Under the pieces are notes generated by a model. That model had not been told where the DNA came from, made no database searches, and saw nothing but the letters and a program-made list of their open reading frames with translations. DNA of 64,000 nucleotides. Source: Limnohabitans sp. Bal53 (lineage in GTDB: Bacteria; Pseudomonadota; Gammaproteobacteria; Burkholderiales; Burkholderiaceae_C). The stretch's first letter is position 1. Each line of letters opens with the position of its first letter. Shown in pieces: positions 20,246-28,731 of this stretch. The stretch covers positions 186,001 through 250,000 of the forward strand of contig NZ_NESH01000003.1 of the NCBI RefSeq assembly GCF_003063355.1, written 5' to 3'. Position numbers and translations under genes: made by a program.

Positions 20246-20668
20246 TTAGTAGCCGCCGCGACCGCCGCCGCCGTAGCCGCCACCGCCGGAGCGATCGCCG
20301 CCACCGCCGTAGCCGCCGCCACCGGAACGGTCACCGCCGCCGTAGCCGCCGCCACCGGAACGGCCACCGCCGCCGTAACCGCCACCACCACCGAAACCAC
20401 CGGTGCGTGGAGGACGTGCCTCCATCGGACGGGCTTCGTTCACGGTGATGCTGCGACCACCCAAAGATTGGCCATTCATGCCGTTGATCGCGGCTTGGGC
20501 TTCGGCATCGCTGCCCATTTCCACAAAACCGAAACCTTTGGAGCGACCGGTGTCGCGTTCCATCATGACTTTGGCGCTGGTGATGGCGCCGAATTCGCCG
20601 AATGCCTGCTGCAGGTCTTCATCGCGAACGGTGTACGGCAGGTTGCCGACGTAAAGTTTATTGCCCAT
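20246..20668 (-). CDS. Glycine-rich RRM RNA-binding protein
   Basis: 140-residue protein with a single N-terminal RNA recognition motif (residues 1-80): RNP2 is LYVGNL and RNP1 is KGFGFVEM. The C-terminus consists of Gly/Tyr/Arg/Asp/Ser repeats (units of the type RSGGGGYGGGD, about 11 residues, four copies). It is similar to cyanobacterial Rbp and plant glycine-rich RNA-binding proteins. Members are often cold-induced and probably chaperone RNA; the Gly/Tyr tail could promote condensation. Start MGNKLYVGNL at 20668 has SD AGGAGT 7 bp upstream. An upstream region of about 130 bp holds a possible TTGACG promoter (20843-20838). A strong terminator follows. Confidence 0.92.
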   Translation of the reverse strand: MGNKLYVGNLPYTVRDEDLQQAFGEFGAITSAKVMMERDTGRSKGFGFVEMGSDAEAQAAINGMNGQSLGGRSITVNEARPMEARPPRTGGFGGGGGYGGGGRSGGGGYGGGDRSGGGGYGGGGDRSGGGGYGGGGRGGY

Positions 20669-20814
20669 GGGGACTCCTGAAAAACACATGAAAACAAAAG
20701 CGATGGGGTCCCGAAAGCACAACAAACCTGAAAAGTGCCGCCGTAGCGCGCGAAACTGACCGATCACCTCAAATGTGACGTTTTATGGACGCGCACCATC
20801 AGATTATGGGGCAT

Positions 20815-20843
20815 AGCATCCCGATAGCACCAAATATCGTCAA
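20815..20843 (-). promoter_or_regulatory. Possible promoter of the RNA-binding protein gene
   Basis: Minus-strand TTGACG (20843-20838) is followed after 17 bp by GATGCT (20820-20815). The -35 matches 5 of 6 consensus bases, the -10 only 3 of 6. A CATAAT at 20808-20803 is an alternative -10 with no matching -35. Either gives a long 5' UTR of roughly 130 nt, which would suit post-transcriptional or cold-dependent control. Confidence 0.3.
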
Positions 20844-20949
20844 TGTTTCGTGATAGACCTTGTTTTAATGGGCCCTCTTGTGCCGTTAACCAACACGAGA
20901 CCCAATGCGCAGAGCGTGGGTTCATGAGAAAACTGCTTAACACCGAGCT

Positions 20950-21489
20950 TCAGCGCCAAACGCCTGTGCGCACCAACTCTTGCCGCAGCAAAGCCTGATA
21001 GCGCTGGTTGTGGACTGGGGTGGCCGAGTGGTAGGCGGCCACCCCAAACCAAGTGTTGCCGTGGCGCAGCATGACGCGTTTGAGGTGCCAGGCCGCCACA
21101 TGTGTGGCTATGCAGGGGTCCAGCAGCCGATCGGGTGTGATGCCCCATTGCGCCAGTTCGCGAAAGTGGATTGAATTGATTTGGGCCATGCCCACATCGA
21201 TGCTGCCATTGCGGTTGCGGCTCACCACATGGGGGCGCATGCCCGACTCCACTTGCAAAATGGCCCGCAGGATGTGCGGGTTCACGCCATGGCGCTGAGC
21301 GGCTGGCATCAGGCAGGGGTCAGCTGCGAGGCTGGCTGAAGGTATGACCCGGGCTGGTGCTTGGCGGTGAGCTGAGGCCTGCGCCCATGACAACATGCAA
21401 AGGCCAATCGCCGCAAGGGGCAGACGGTTGAAGCGCAACAAGGTGGGGGGCTGGCGAGTTGCGTTGCGGCTGGGTCGGCGGCTGTTCAT
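20950..21489 (-). CDS. Secreted lytic transglycosylase (SLT domain)
   Basis: 179-residue predicted periplasmic muramidase-like enzyme. The start MNSRRPSRNATRQ at 21489 gives a basic N-terminus and hydrophobic segment (FNRLPLAAIGLCMLSWAQASA) ending in a signal-peptidase-like AQASA. The SLT domain has AAQRHGVNPHILRAILQVESG with the catalytic Glu in VESG, then GSIDVGMAQINSIHF and a GVAAYHSATP block. The small, single-domain form resembles IagB/VirB1-type transglycosylases that open peptidoglycan for secretion systems or pili, though no such genes are next to it. It is flanked by the RNA-binding protein and the degenerate ABC ATPase, all on the minus strand but widely spaced. Confidence 0.85.
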   Translation of the reverse strand: MNSRRPSRNATRQPPTLLRFNRLPLAAIGLCMLSWAQASAHRQAPARVIPSASLAADPCLMPAAQRHGVNPHILRAILQVESGMRPHVVSRNRNGSIDVGMAQINSIHFRELAQWGITPDRLLDPCIATHVAAWHLKRVMLRHGNTWFGVAAYHSATPVHNQRYQALLRQELVRTGVWR

Positions 21490-21667
21490 GGGTTTGAATT
21501 TTGGGGGTGGGTCGCCAGGTTGCGGCTGAACCCTCTGGCTAGAGCCCATCACTGGTTTCCAGGTTCCGCCAGCCAGTAGAGTCAAAAATACTTGTTCTGA
21601 ACATCGGCACGGTGATGGTTTTCTTGAATGCCATGCCTGCAAGGGGCAGCGGGTCCGTCACCTAACC

Positions 21668-22315
21668 TCAGAGCTGCAGGACTGAGACCAGCGGCAGATG
21701 GGCGGGTTGTTCGTAGTCGGCGATCAGCCAGGCGCGCTCGGTGTTTTGACCCTGTTGCGCCAAAAACGTTTGAAGGCTGCGGATGGAGGGCTGGTCCAGC
21801 GAGACAAAAGGCTGGTCGAGCAAGGTAACCATGGCTCCGCTGGCCAGCGCGGCTACCAGGCCCACTTTGCGGCGGCTGCCGGTCGAGAGCATGTTCAGCC
21901 GTTTGTCCAGATGGGGCGCCAACTGCAAGGCTTCGATCAGCTCGTTTTGCGTTTCATTGGACCAAGCAGGTAAAGACGCACGAAGCTGCGCCCAGCATTG
22001 CACGGGTGTGTTGTTGTCATGCAGCGGCAAACGCAGGTCGATCCAGAAAACCGCCGACGGCTGCGGCAGGCTCAAAGAGTGGGCCTGACTCGCCAAGCGC
22101 AGCTGCCCAGCCGAGGCGACCAGATCGCCGCTGAGCAAGCGCATCAAACTGGTCTTGCCCACGCCCTCGTCACCCAGCAAGGCCGACACACCTGCGGGCA
22201 GTTGTAGATCAAGATCGCAAAAAAGCGGTAGATCGCCCGGGCCACCGCTCAGGCCTGTCACGCTCAGCACGGGGTTGGCTGTTTTGTGCAGGGGGTCAAA
22301 AGTCTGTTTCAGCAT
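21668..22315 (-). CDS. Orphan ABC-type ATPase with altered catalytic residues
   Basis: 215-residue ABC ATPase-like protein without neighbouring permease. Walker A is GDEGVGKTS (canonical GxxGxGKS/T spacing) and the signature-like motif is LSTGSRRKVGL. In Walker B (VTLLDQPFVSLD) the usual catalytic Glu after Asp is Gln. At the H-loop position the sequence is WLIADYEQP, so the usual His is absent. This suggests a nucleotide-binding but poorly hydrolysing protein. Start MLKQTFDPLHK at 22315. A TAGCAT hexamer 7 bp upstream is a possible -10. Function unknown; it could be a regulatory or vestigial ATPase. Confidence 0.75.
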   Translation of the reverse strand: MLKQTFDPLHKTANPVLSVTGLSGGPGDLPLFCDLDLQLPAGVSALLGDEGVGKTSLMRLLSGDLVASAGQLRLASQAHSLSLPQPSAVFWIDLRLPLHDNNTPVQCWAQLRASLPAWSNETQNELIEALQLAPHLDKRLNMLSTGSRRKVGLVAALASGAMVTLLDQPFVSLDQPSIRSLQTFLAQQGQNTERAWLIADYEQPAHLPLVSVLQL

Positions 22316-22428
22316 GTCTTGAATGCTAGCAGCAGGCCCATTGAAGCCTTGTTTATGGAAGATGGATGCATTTGGTAAACACTTTTACACTTTGAAACAA
22401 ATTATTTTTAGTGTTTTTAATTGTGAAA

Positions 22429-22446
22429 TATAATTCTTAATATTTC
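22429..22446 (+). promoter_or_regulatory. AT-rich promoter region before the periplasmic protein/histidine kinase pair
   Basis: The interval 22370-22450 is markedly AT-rich compared with the window. A perfect TATAAT lies at 22429-22434 and overlaps an inverted repeat GAAATAT (22425-22431) / ATATTTC (22440-22446). No good -35 is seen at 17 bp. The repeat around the -10 would suit an operator. The start codon of the next gene is 37 bp downstream of the box. Confidence 0.45.
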
Positions 22447-22471
22447 AATTGGCTAATAACGGAAAACGAAC

Positions 22472-23029
22472 ATGTGCACAAGTAATTTGTTGGAGGTCAG
22501 CGAAAAGACAAATTCGGTCTTGGCCAGTTTGCATCGCAAGATCGGCGTGCTCTGCGTCATGGCGGGCATGTTGACTGGGGCTGCTGCATGGGCCCTGGAT
22601 GCGCCAAAAGGGCCTGTGGTTCTGCAAGTGACGGGCTTGATTGAGGCACACAACCAGGGCAAAGTGGCTGCCTTGGACATGAAGGCCTTGCAGGCTTTGC
22701 CGCAAAAAAGCTTCACCACTCAGACCCCGTGGGATCAAAAACCCGTGACATTCAGTGGTCCCTTGCTGCGCGATGTCTTGCAGCTGGTCAAGTCCAAAGG
22801 TCAGCACATTCGGGCAGTGGCCCTCAACGATTACCGTGTGAAGCTGCCCGTGTCCGATGCGCTTGAGCACGATGTGGTGGTGGCTGTGCAAATGAATGGC
22901 CAGGCGATACCGGTGCGCACCAAAGGGCCTTTGTTCGTTATTTACCCCTTTGATTCCAAAAAAGAACTTCAGCACAAGACCTACTACGAGCGCTCCATTT
23001 GGCAGCTCAAGGCCATTGAGGTGGAGTGA
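22472..23029 (+). CDS. Periplasmic Oxidored_molyb (sulfite-oxidase-fold)-like protein without cysteine
   Basis: 185 residues. A hydrophobic segment ([18 protein letters not shown], about 24-41) acts as a signal peptide. The mature part resembles the small oxidoreductase molybdopterin-binding domain ([57 protein letters not shown]). It has no cysteine at all after cleavage, so the Mo-ligating Cys of sulfite-oxidase-type enzymes is missing and catalysis is unlikely. The gene shares one base with the following hybrid histidine kinase (TGATG), suggesting that it is a ligand-binding partner of the kinase sensor domain. The start at 22472 is the best ATG before the signal peptide. Confidence 0.75.
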   Translation: MCTSNLLEVSEKTNSVLASLHRKIGVLCVMAGMLTGAAAWALDAPKGPVVLQVTGLIEAHNQGKVAALDMKALQALPQKSFTTQTPWDQKPVTFSGPLLRDVLQLVKSKGQHIRAVALNDYRVKLPVSDALEHDVVVAVQMNGQAIPVRTKGPLFVIYPFDSKKELQHKTYYERSIWQLKAIEVE

Positions 23030-24924
23030 TGCAAGCGCGTGAGGCTGTGCCCGAGCGAGAAGGGTCGCAACACCTGGCACCGTCCCGATTCTTCTGGGGG
23101 CTGACCTTGGTGGCGGTCCTGGTGATCACGGCCTTGGTGGTGGCCACCACCGTGCAATGGCGTCAGGCCCAGGCCCTGGAGGCCGCAGCACGGCTGCAGG
23201 AAGACTCGCTCACGGCCATGACCACGAATCTGGAGCGTGAGGTGTGGCGTTTCGATGCAGCCATGAACCTGGCAGACCTTGCCCAACCAGACACGACGCA
23301 GTCAGACTTGGATGCGGAGCGGTCTTTGCGCTTTGATATTTTGGTCAGCCGCGTCAATTTGCTCCTCAACAGCCCCAGCCTTGCGCGGGTGCATCACCGT
23401 GAGGAATACACCTCATTGACCCCCCGATTGCTCGACTGGGTGGTCAGAGCCACACCTTTGGTTGACGGGCAAGACTGGGCATCGAACGCGTGGCCTGGAC
23501 TCATGAAAGAGTTGCAGCAAATGGCTCCCGAGGTCCAGGCCCTGAACTCCGCCTCAGACATGGTGTTGGGTGAATGGGTGCAAAAACAAGTGGCCACCGT
23601 ACGCGAACAAAGCCAATGGATCGCTTGGCTCACGTTGGCGCAAATCCTGGGTTTGGTGCTGGGCTCGGTGGGCCTGTACGTGCACGAGCGCAAGCAAAAC
23701 CAGGCCCAAAGGGCGCAGCAGCGCTTGCATGCGCAGTTGATGCAAGCCAAGGAACAAGCCGAAAGTGCCAATCAGGGCAAAAGTCGATTCCTGGCCAATA
23801 TGAGCCATGAGTTGCGTACACCTTTCAACGGCATATTGGGCATGCTGGGCTTGCTGGAAAAAACACAAAACGGCTCAGAACAAGCCGATTTGATTCAGAC
23901 CGCCAAAGTCAGTGCCTCGCATTTATTGGCGGTGCTCAACGATGTGCTGGAGGTCTCGGCCCTGGAGGCAGGCAAAATCCAGGTGCATCCAGAGTCCACA
24001 GACATGGGCGATTTTTTGCAGGAAGTGCACCGATTCATGCGGGTGCAGGCACAGAACAAGGGCTTGCAATTGCATCTGACGGGGGACCTGCACAAGCCTT
24101 GTACGGTGATGGTCGACCCATTGCGTTTGCGGCAAATCTTGTTCAATGTGCTGAGCAATGGCATCAAGTACACCGATCAGGGGCAGGTCGATATCCGTGT
24201 GCGACGCGAGTCACTGGACGATGGTGTGCAATGGCAGATCGAGATCGCTGACACCGGCATCGGCATGAGTGAGGCCACCCAACAAGGTTTGTTTGAGCGC
24301 TTTCACTGGGGCGATGCTTCGCTCACGCGCAAACAATCAGGCTCGGGTCTGGGTCTGGAAATCTCCAGATCCTTGGCCCGCCTGATGGGCGGCGAGTTGA
24401 GTGCGCGCAGTCAACTGGGACAAGGTTCGGTGTTCACCCTGAGCTTGAAAACCCCTTGGGCGACTTTGTCTGTGGCCCATGTCACGGCACCTGAAATGAG
24501 TCAAGGTGTCCATCCTGTTGCGCAGCCACTCGATGCTGCAACCGTCAGTGAGTCCTTGCGTGTTTTGGTAGCGGAAGACCATCCGGTCAACCGTAAAGTG
24601 GTGGGCTTGTTGTTGCAAAGCATGGGCCACCAAGTCAGTTTTGCCGAAGACGGTCAACAAGCGCTCACGCAGGCCAGCCAGTCTGATTTCGATCTGGTGC
24701 TGATGGACATCCACATGCCGGTCATGGATGGCCTGAGCAGCGCTCGCCACATTCGTGCCTTGCCGGGTGAGCGGGGGCAGGTGCCCATCGTGGCGCTCAC
24801 GGCCGATGTGATGAACGATGTGGCTGACCAATCGATGGCTGCGGGCATGAACGCGTTTTTGTCCAAACCCTTACAAAAAACACAGCTGCAGGCCGTCATG
24901 CCGCTCAAGCGGCGCCAGGCTTGA
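23029..24924 (+). CDS. Membrane hybrid sensor histidine kinase with receiver domain
   Basis: 631 residues. The first membrane segment is about 21-43 ([21 protein letters not shown]). A periplasmic sensor region of about 155 residues with no recognised domain follows, then a second membrane segment about 199-221. After a coiled linker comes HisKA with H-box [21 protein letters not shown], the HATPase domain with N-box [11 protein letters not shown] and G-boxes DTGIGM and GSGLGLEIS, and a C-terminal receiver ([12 protein letters not shown], phospho-acceptor Asp in [22 protein letters not shown]). There is no HPt domain, so a separate phosphotransfer protein or response regulator elsewhere must complete the relay. 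It is coupled to the exported protein upstream. Stimulus unknown. Confidence 0.92.
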   Translation: MQAREAVPEREGSQHLAPSRFFWGLTLVAVLVITALVVATTVQWRQAQALEAAARLQEDSLTAMTTNLEREVWRFDAAMNLADLAQPDTTQSDLDAERSLRFDILVSRVNLLLNSPSLARVHHREEYTSLTPRLLDWVVRATPLVDGQDWASNAWPGLMKELQQMAPEVQALNSASDMVLGEWVQKQVATVREQSQWIAWLTLAQILGLVLGSVGLYVHERKQNQAQRAQQRLHAQLMQAKEQAESANQGKSRFLANMSHELRTPFNGILGMLGLLEKTQNGSEQADLIQTAKVSASHLLAVLNDVLEVSALEAGKIQVHPESTDMGDFLQEVHRFMRVQAQNKGLQLHLTGDLHKPCTVMVDPLRLRQILFNVLSNGIKYTDQGQVDIRVRRESLDDGVQWQIEIADTGIGMSEATQQGLFERFHWGDASLTRKQSGSGLGLEISRSLARLMGGELSARSQLGQGSVFTLSLKTPWATLSVAHVTAPEMSQGVHPVAQPLDAATVSESLRVLVAEDHPVNRKVVGLLLQSMGHQVSFAEDGQQALTQASQSDFDLVLMDIHMPVMDGLSSARHIRALPGERGQVPIVALTADVMNDVADQSMAAGMNAFLSKPLQKTQLQAVMPLKRRQA

Positions 24925-25014
24925 TGCGCTAAACGGCGCGCATCGACGCATTCATCAGAGGGCTGACTACAATGAATTGATCTGCTGGTCTTTCATTTCG
25001 AGTCTGCCCCGTCC

Positions 25015-25500
25015 ATGACGCAACCGCTCTGCCCATCGCCTGCGCCCTTCAAAATTCCGGAGTCGGTGCTGGTGGTCATTCACACGCCCGAGCAAGACGT
25101 CTTGCTGATCCGGCGTGCTGACTGGGGCACCTGGCAATCGGTCACGGGCAGCAAAGACCACCTCAAAGAAAGCTGGCTGGAGACGGCCATCCGCGAGGTG
25201 CAGGAAGAAACCGGCATCGATGCCCGGCACCCGAGCTGCCACTTGCGAGACTGGCAACTTGAAAACGTGTACGACATTTACCCTGCCTGGCGCTGGCGCT
25301 ATGCGCCCGGTGTGAGCCGCAACACCGAGCGGGTGTTTGGTCTGTGTGTGCCGCATCGCATCGACGTGGTGCTCAGCCCCCGCGAGCACACCGACGCGCA
25401 GTGGCTGCCCTGGCATGCTGCGGCTGACCAGTGCTTTTCCCCCTCGAACGCCGAAGCCATCTTGATGTTGCCGCGTTTCGTAACGACCGCTCCGTCATGA
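25015..25500 (+). CDS. nudB: Dihydroneopterin triphosphate diphosphatase NudB
   Basis: 161-residue Nudix hydrolase removing pyrophosphate from dihydroneopterin triphosphate, the second step of folate synthesis. The Nudix box is visible in GSKDHLKESWLETAIREVQEETGI (Gx5Ex7REVQEETGI layout). NudB-like features are the N-terminal KIPESVLVVIHT and the WRYAPGVSRNTERVFGL segment. A TACAAT lies about 42 bp upstream of the ATG. The stop overlaps the next gene by 4 bp (ATGA). FolE, which makes its substrate, is encoded 2 kb downstream in the same direction. Confidence 0.9.
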   Translation: MTQPLCPSPAPFKIPESVLVVIHTPEQDVLLIRRADWGTWQSVTGSKDHLKESWLETAIREVQEETGIDARHPSCHLRDWQLENVYDIYPAWRWRYAPGVSRNTERVFGLCVPHRIDVVLSPREHTDAQWLPWHAAADQCFSPSNAEAILMLPRFVTTAPS

Positions 25501-26252
25501 AGCCCGAACGCCACGAACACCCGGTTTTGCGGGTGGCCACCTACAACATCCACAAAGGCGTGCAGGGCCTGGGACCGGCGCGGCGTCTGGAGATCCACAA
25601 CCTGGGCCACGCGGTTGAGCAACTTGACGCCGACATCGTATGCTTGCAAGAGGTGCGTCGCGAGCACCGTCGCGAGGCGGCTTATTTCAGGCACTGGCCC
25701 AGCCAGCCGCAAGCCGAGTATTTGGCCCCAGAGGGTTACGAGGCCATTTACCGCACCAATGCCATCACGCGCCATGGCGAGCATGGCAACGCCATGCTTT
25801 CGCGCTGGCCAGTGCTCTCGCACCAGCACCGTGACATTTCGGACCACCGCTTTGAGCAACGCGGTTTTTTGCATACCCAGGTCGAGGTGGTGGACCGTGT
25901 GGTGCATGTGCTGGTGGTGCACCTGGGGCTGGTGCCGGCCAGCCGTGTACGTCAAGTGGGTTGGCTGTTGGCACACATTGCGCAAGACATTCCGGTCCAC
26001 GAGCCGGTGCTGGTGGCGGGCGACTTCAATGACTGGGGTACGGGCCTGGGTCGACGCATGGCGCAGGCCGGGTTTCGGGAGTGGCGCGAGCAACCCACGC
26101 CCACCTACCCCTCGCGCTTGCCCTTGAACCAGCTCGACCATGTGTACGCCCGAGGCCTTACGCCTGTGCATGCCATGGTGCCTTCGGGGCGCATCTGGCA
26201 GCGCATGTCCGACCATTTGCCGCTGGTGGCCGAATTTGCGTGGAACGACTGA
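25497..26252 (+). CDS. ybhP: Endonuclease/exonuclease/phosphatase-family protein (YbhP-like)
   Basis: 251-residue metal-dependent phosphoesterase of the EEP fold. Motifs are LRVATYNIHKG (metal/Asn site), DIVCLQEVR (metal Glu), VAGDFNDWG (catalytic Asp/Asn) and SDHLPLVAEF (catalytic Asp-His). No signal peptide is seen. The arrangement EEP gene directly before clsB is the same as E. coli ybhP-clsB(ybhO), so it is probably the YbhP orthologue, perhaps acting on phospholipid or nucleotide phosphoesters. It overlaps nudB by 4 bp, and clsB begins 2 bp after its stop. Confidence 0.85.
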   Translation: MKPERHEHPVLRVATYNIHKGVQGLGPARRLEIHNLGHAVEQLDADIVCLQEVRREHRREAAYFRHWPSQPQAEYLAPEGYEAIYRTNAITRHGEHGNAMLSRWPVLSHQHRDISDHRFEQRGFLHTQVEVVDRVVHVLVVHLGLVPASRVRQVGWLLAHIAQDIPVHEPVLVAGDFNDWGTGLGRRMAQAGFREWREQPTPTYPSRLPLNQLDHVYARGLTPVHAMVPSGRIWQRMSDHLPLVAEFAWND

Positions 26253-26254
26253 GC

Positions 26255-27481
26255 ATGCGGCACAACCCTGCGCTGCGTGACGGTCATCAGATCCGGCTCA
26301 TCGAGGGGGGGCAGCATTACTTTGAAACACTGGTGGCGGCCCTGGATCAGGCGCGCTCTCACGTGTTGCTCGAGACTTACATTTTTGATGTGCATGGTGC
26401 TGCCGCCATGGTGGCCGAAGCGCTGGAGCGGGCGGCCTTGCGTGGTGTGCGGGTGTGGCTGGTGGTTGACGGTGTGGGCACCCCCCAGCTGCCCGAGGTT
26501 TGGCGCACCCGCTTTGCCCAAGCGGGGGTCGATTGGCGGGTGTATGCGCCTTTGGGCACCTTGGGTTTGCTCATCCCCAGCCGTTGGCGGCGGCTGCACC
26601 GCAAACTGTGTGTGGTGGACGGGCACACCGCCTTTTGCGGCGGCATCAACATTCTGGATGACTGGTACGACCCCCACCACGGCCACTTGGTCCGGCCCCG
26701 GTTGGATTTCGCTGTGGTTGCGCAGGGGGAGCTGGTGGGCCACATTCAAAACAGCATGATCCAGCTTTGGTGGCGCTTGCAGGGCGCACAGCATGCCCGT
26801 GAACGAAAAATTCCACAGGCGCTGCGATCCTTCAAAACCGCAGGCCTGCCCCTGCCATGGAAACAACCCTTGCCCCTGCCTGATGGTTCTCCGCCACCGA
26901 GCCGGGCCGCTTTGCTTCTGCGCGACAACGTCCTGCATCGCAGTCAAATTGAACGCGCTTACCTCAAGGCCATAGGACTGTCCCGGCACGAGGTTTTGAT
27001 CGCCAACGCCTACTTTTTGCCGGGTCGCAGGTTGCGTCAGGCCTTGATTCATGCCGCACGGCGCGGCGTGCGCGTGCGCTTGCTGTTGCAAGGCCGTTAT
27101 GAATACTTCATGCAATACCACGCAGCCCGCCCGGTTTATGGCGCTTTACTGGCCGCTGGGGTTGAAATTTACGAATACAACGCGAGTTTCTTGCACGCCA
27201 AAGTCGCCGTGGTCGACCCGGATGCTGAACGACCCTGGGCCACCGTCGGGTCGTCCAATCTGGACCCGCTGAGTCTTTTGCTCGCCCGAGAGGCCAATGT
27301 GGTGGTGGCTGACCGCTTGTTCGCGCAGCAACTGCACCAGCGGTTGAGTCAGCTGATCGACGCGCAAAGTACCCGTGTTTCAGCCACTTTCAGCCAAAGA
27401 CATTGGCACCAGCATTTGCGGGACCGGTTGGCGTTTGGCCTGATGCGCTTGGCGCTTTTCCTGACAGGCCACCGCTACTGA
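26255..27481 (+). CDS. clsB: Cardiolipin synthase B (phospholipase D family)
   Basis: 408-residue phospholipase D superfamily synthase that makes cardiolipin by phosphatidyl transfer at the inner membrane. Two HKD-type active sites are present: RLHRKLCVVDGHTAFCGGIN and FLHAKVAVVDPDAE...GSSNLD, the second starting near residue 307. ClsB-like features are the short N-terminus without transmembrane segments and the INILDDWYDPHHG segment. ATG at 26255 lies 2 bp after the ybhP stop. Part of a nudB-ybhP-clsB unit. Confidence 0.9.
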   Translation: MRHNPALRDGHQIRLIEGGQHYFETLVAALDQARSHVLLETYIFDVHGAAAMVAEALERAALRGVRVWLVVDGVGTPQLPEVWRTRFAQAGVDWRVYAPLGTLGLLIPSRWRRLHRKLCVVDGHTAFCGGINILDDWYDPHHGHLVRPRLDFAVVAQGELVGHIQNSMIQLWWRLQGAQHARERKIPQALRSFKTAGLPLPWKQPLPLPDGSPPPSRAALLLRDNVLHRSQIERAYLKAIGLSRHEVLIANAYFLPGRRLRQALIHAARRGVRVRLLLQGRYEYFMQYHAARPVYGALLAAGVEIYEYNASFLHAKVAVVDPDAERPWATVGSSNLDPLSLLLAREANVVVADRLFAQQLHQRLSQLIDAQSTRVSATFSQRHWHQHLRDRLAFGLMRLALFLTGHRY

Positions 27482-27554
27482 AGTGCATTTGATGGGGCTG
27501 CAAAGGTGTGAAAAGGGGCAAACCCCTGATCCGTGTGCGCTGATCAATCGCTGT

Positions 27555-27560
27555 TACGAT
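27555..27560 (+). promoter_or_regulatory. -10-like TACGAT 7 bp before folE
   Basis: TACGAT matches 4 of 6 bases of the -10 consensus and ends 7 bp before the first folE ATG. No Shine-Dalgarno sequence precedes that ATG. This suggests an own promoter for folE and a leaderless message starting at the first codon. Confidence 0.35.
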
Positions 27561-27567
27561 CATTGCC

Positions 27568-28302
27568 ATGTTAATGAAAACTCCAGACGCCATGAAAGCT
27601 TCTGCTACATCACCCGAAGACGAAGGCGTTCCCGTTTCCGTCAAGATCCGCGAGCGCATCCAAGCTGCCCGCAAACGCTTCCATGCCAACGACAACATCG
27701 CCGAATTCATCGAGCCCGGTGAGTTGGAGAAGCTGCTGGACGAAGTCACAGGCAAAATGGCCGGCGTGCTCGACAGCCTGGTCATCGACACCGTGAACGA
27801 CCACAACACGGGAGATACCGCCCGCCGTGTGGCCAAGATGTACCTCAAAGAAGTGTTCAAGGGCCGTTATGTTGAAGGCCCCGAGATCACCGAGTTCCCC
27901 AATGCAGAGCACCTCAATGAGCTGATGATCGTCGGCCCCATCACCGTGCGCAGCGCCTGCAGCCACCACTTTTGTCCTGTGATCGGCAAGATCTGGATCG
28001 GCGTGTTGCCCAACGAACACACCAATGTGATCGGCTTGTCCAAATATGCCCGCTTGGCCGAATGGATCATGGGCCGCCCCCAGATTCAGGAGGAAGCCGT
28101 GGTTCAACTGGCCGACCTGATCCAGCGCAAAACCCAACCCGACGGCCTGGCCATCGTGATGGAAGCGAGCCACTACTGCATGGGCTGGCGTGGCGTGAAG
28201 GACATGGACAGCAAGATGATCAACTCGGTCATGCGCGGTGCTTTCCTCAAAGACCCCAACCTGCGCCGTGAATTTTTGTCATTGATTCCGAAAAAGGACT
28301 GA
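27568..28302 (+). CDS. folE: GTP cyclohydrolase I
   Basis: Converts GTP to 7,8-dihydroneopterin triphosphate, the first step of tetrahydrofolate/pterin synthesis. 244 residues. The zinc/active-site block is ITVRSACSHHFCPVIGK and the third zinc ligand lies in ASHYCMGWRG. The oligomerisation segment VIGLSKYARLAEWIMGRPQIQE is present. The N-terminal 30 residues are variable, and ATGs at 27574 and 27592 are alternatives; 27568 is kept because a -10-like box lies 7 bp upstream. The BLUF photosensor gene starts only 2 bp after its stop, so the two are co-transcribed. Confidence 0.93.
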   Translation: MLMKTPDAMKASATSPEDEGVPVSVKIRERIQAARKRFHANDNIAEFIEPGELEKLLDEVTGKMAGVLDSLVIDTVNDHNTGDTARRVAKMYLKEVFKGRYVEGPEITEFPNAEHLNELMIVGPITVRSACSHHFCPVIGKIWIGVLPNEHTNVIGLSKYARLAEWIMGRPQIQEEAVVQLADLIQRKTQPDGLAIVMEASHYCMGWRGVKDMDSKMINSVMRGAFLKDPNLRREFLSLIPKKD

Positions 28303-28304
28303 CC

Positions 28305-28727
28305 ATGTTGGTACGCCTGCTTTACGCCAGCCGTGCGGTGGACACGCGCCCCGATACGATCGAATCCATTTTGGCCCAGTCTCGCCAGTTCAACCCGACC
28401 AGCGGCATCACCGGCATTCTTTGTTACGGCGGCGGCATCTTTTTACAAGCCATTGAAGGCGGTCGCAACGCGGTGAGCGAGTTGTACGGCCACATTCAGA
28501 AAGACGTCCGCCACAAGGATGTGGTGTTGCTGCATTACGAAGAAATTTCCGAACGCCGTTTTGGCGGCTGGACCATGGGGCAAGTCGATGCGTCGCGCGT
28601 CAACACCAACATCTTGCTCAAGTATTCCGAGCGTGCTGAGCTGGACCCGTACAACGTGTCTGGCAAAGTCTCGTTGGCCTTGCTCGAAGAGCTGATGGCC
28701 ACGGCCTCCATCATCGGGCGCGCCTGA
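28305..28727 (+). CDS. BLUF-domain blue-light sensor protein
   Basis: 140-residue stand-alone BLUF (sensor of blue light using FAD) protein. All flavin-pocket residues are present: Tyr7 in LLYASRAV, Asn30 in FNPTSGITGIL, Gln48 in FLQAIEG, and Trp89/Met91 in GGWTMGQV. About 45 residues beyond the core form the usual C-terminal helices; there is no fused output domain, so signalling must be by protein contact. It follows folE by 2 bp and precedes DUF429 by 4 bp. This context links light sensing with pterin/folate synthesis, but the partner is unknown. Confidence 0.92.
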   Translation: MLVRLLYASRAVDTRPDTIESILAQSRQFNPTSGITGILCYGGGIFLQAIEGGRNAVSELYGHIQKDVRHKDVVLLHYEEISERRFGGWTMGQVDASRVNTNILLKYSERAELDPYNVSGKVSLALLEELMATASIIGRA

Positions 28728-28731
28728 AAGC

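Noticed and set aside
20037..20249. 70-codon plus-strand frame after aspS
   Set aside because: It starts inside the aspS terminator, covers the rbp terminator and has no motif or SD.
20246..20400. GC-rich tandem repeats that could be taken for a minisatellite or CRISPR
   Set aside because: They encode the in-frame Gly-rich repeats of the RRM protein and have no spacer structure.
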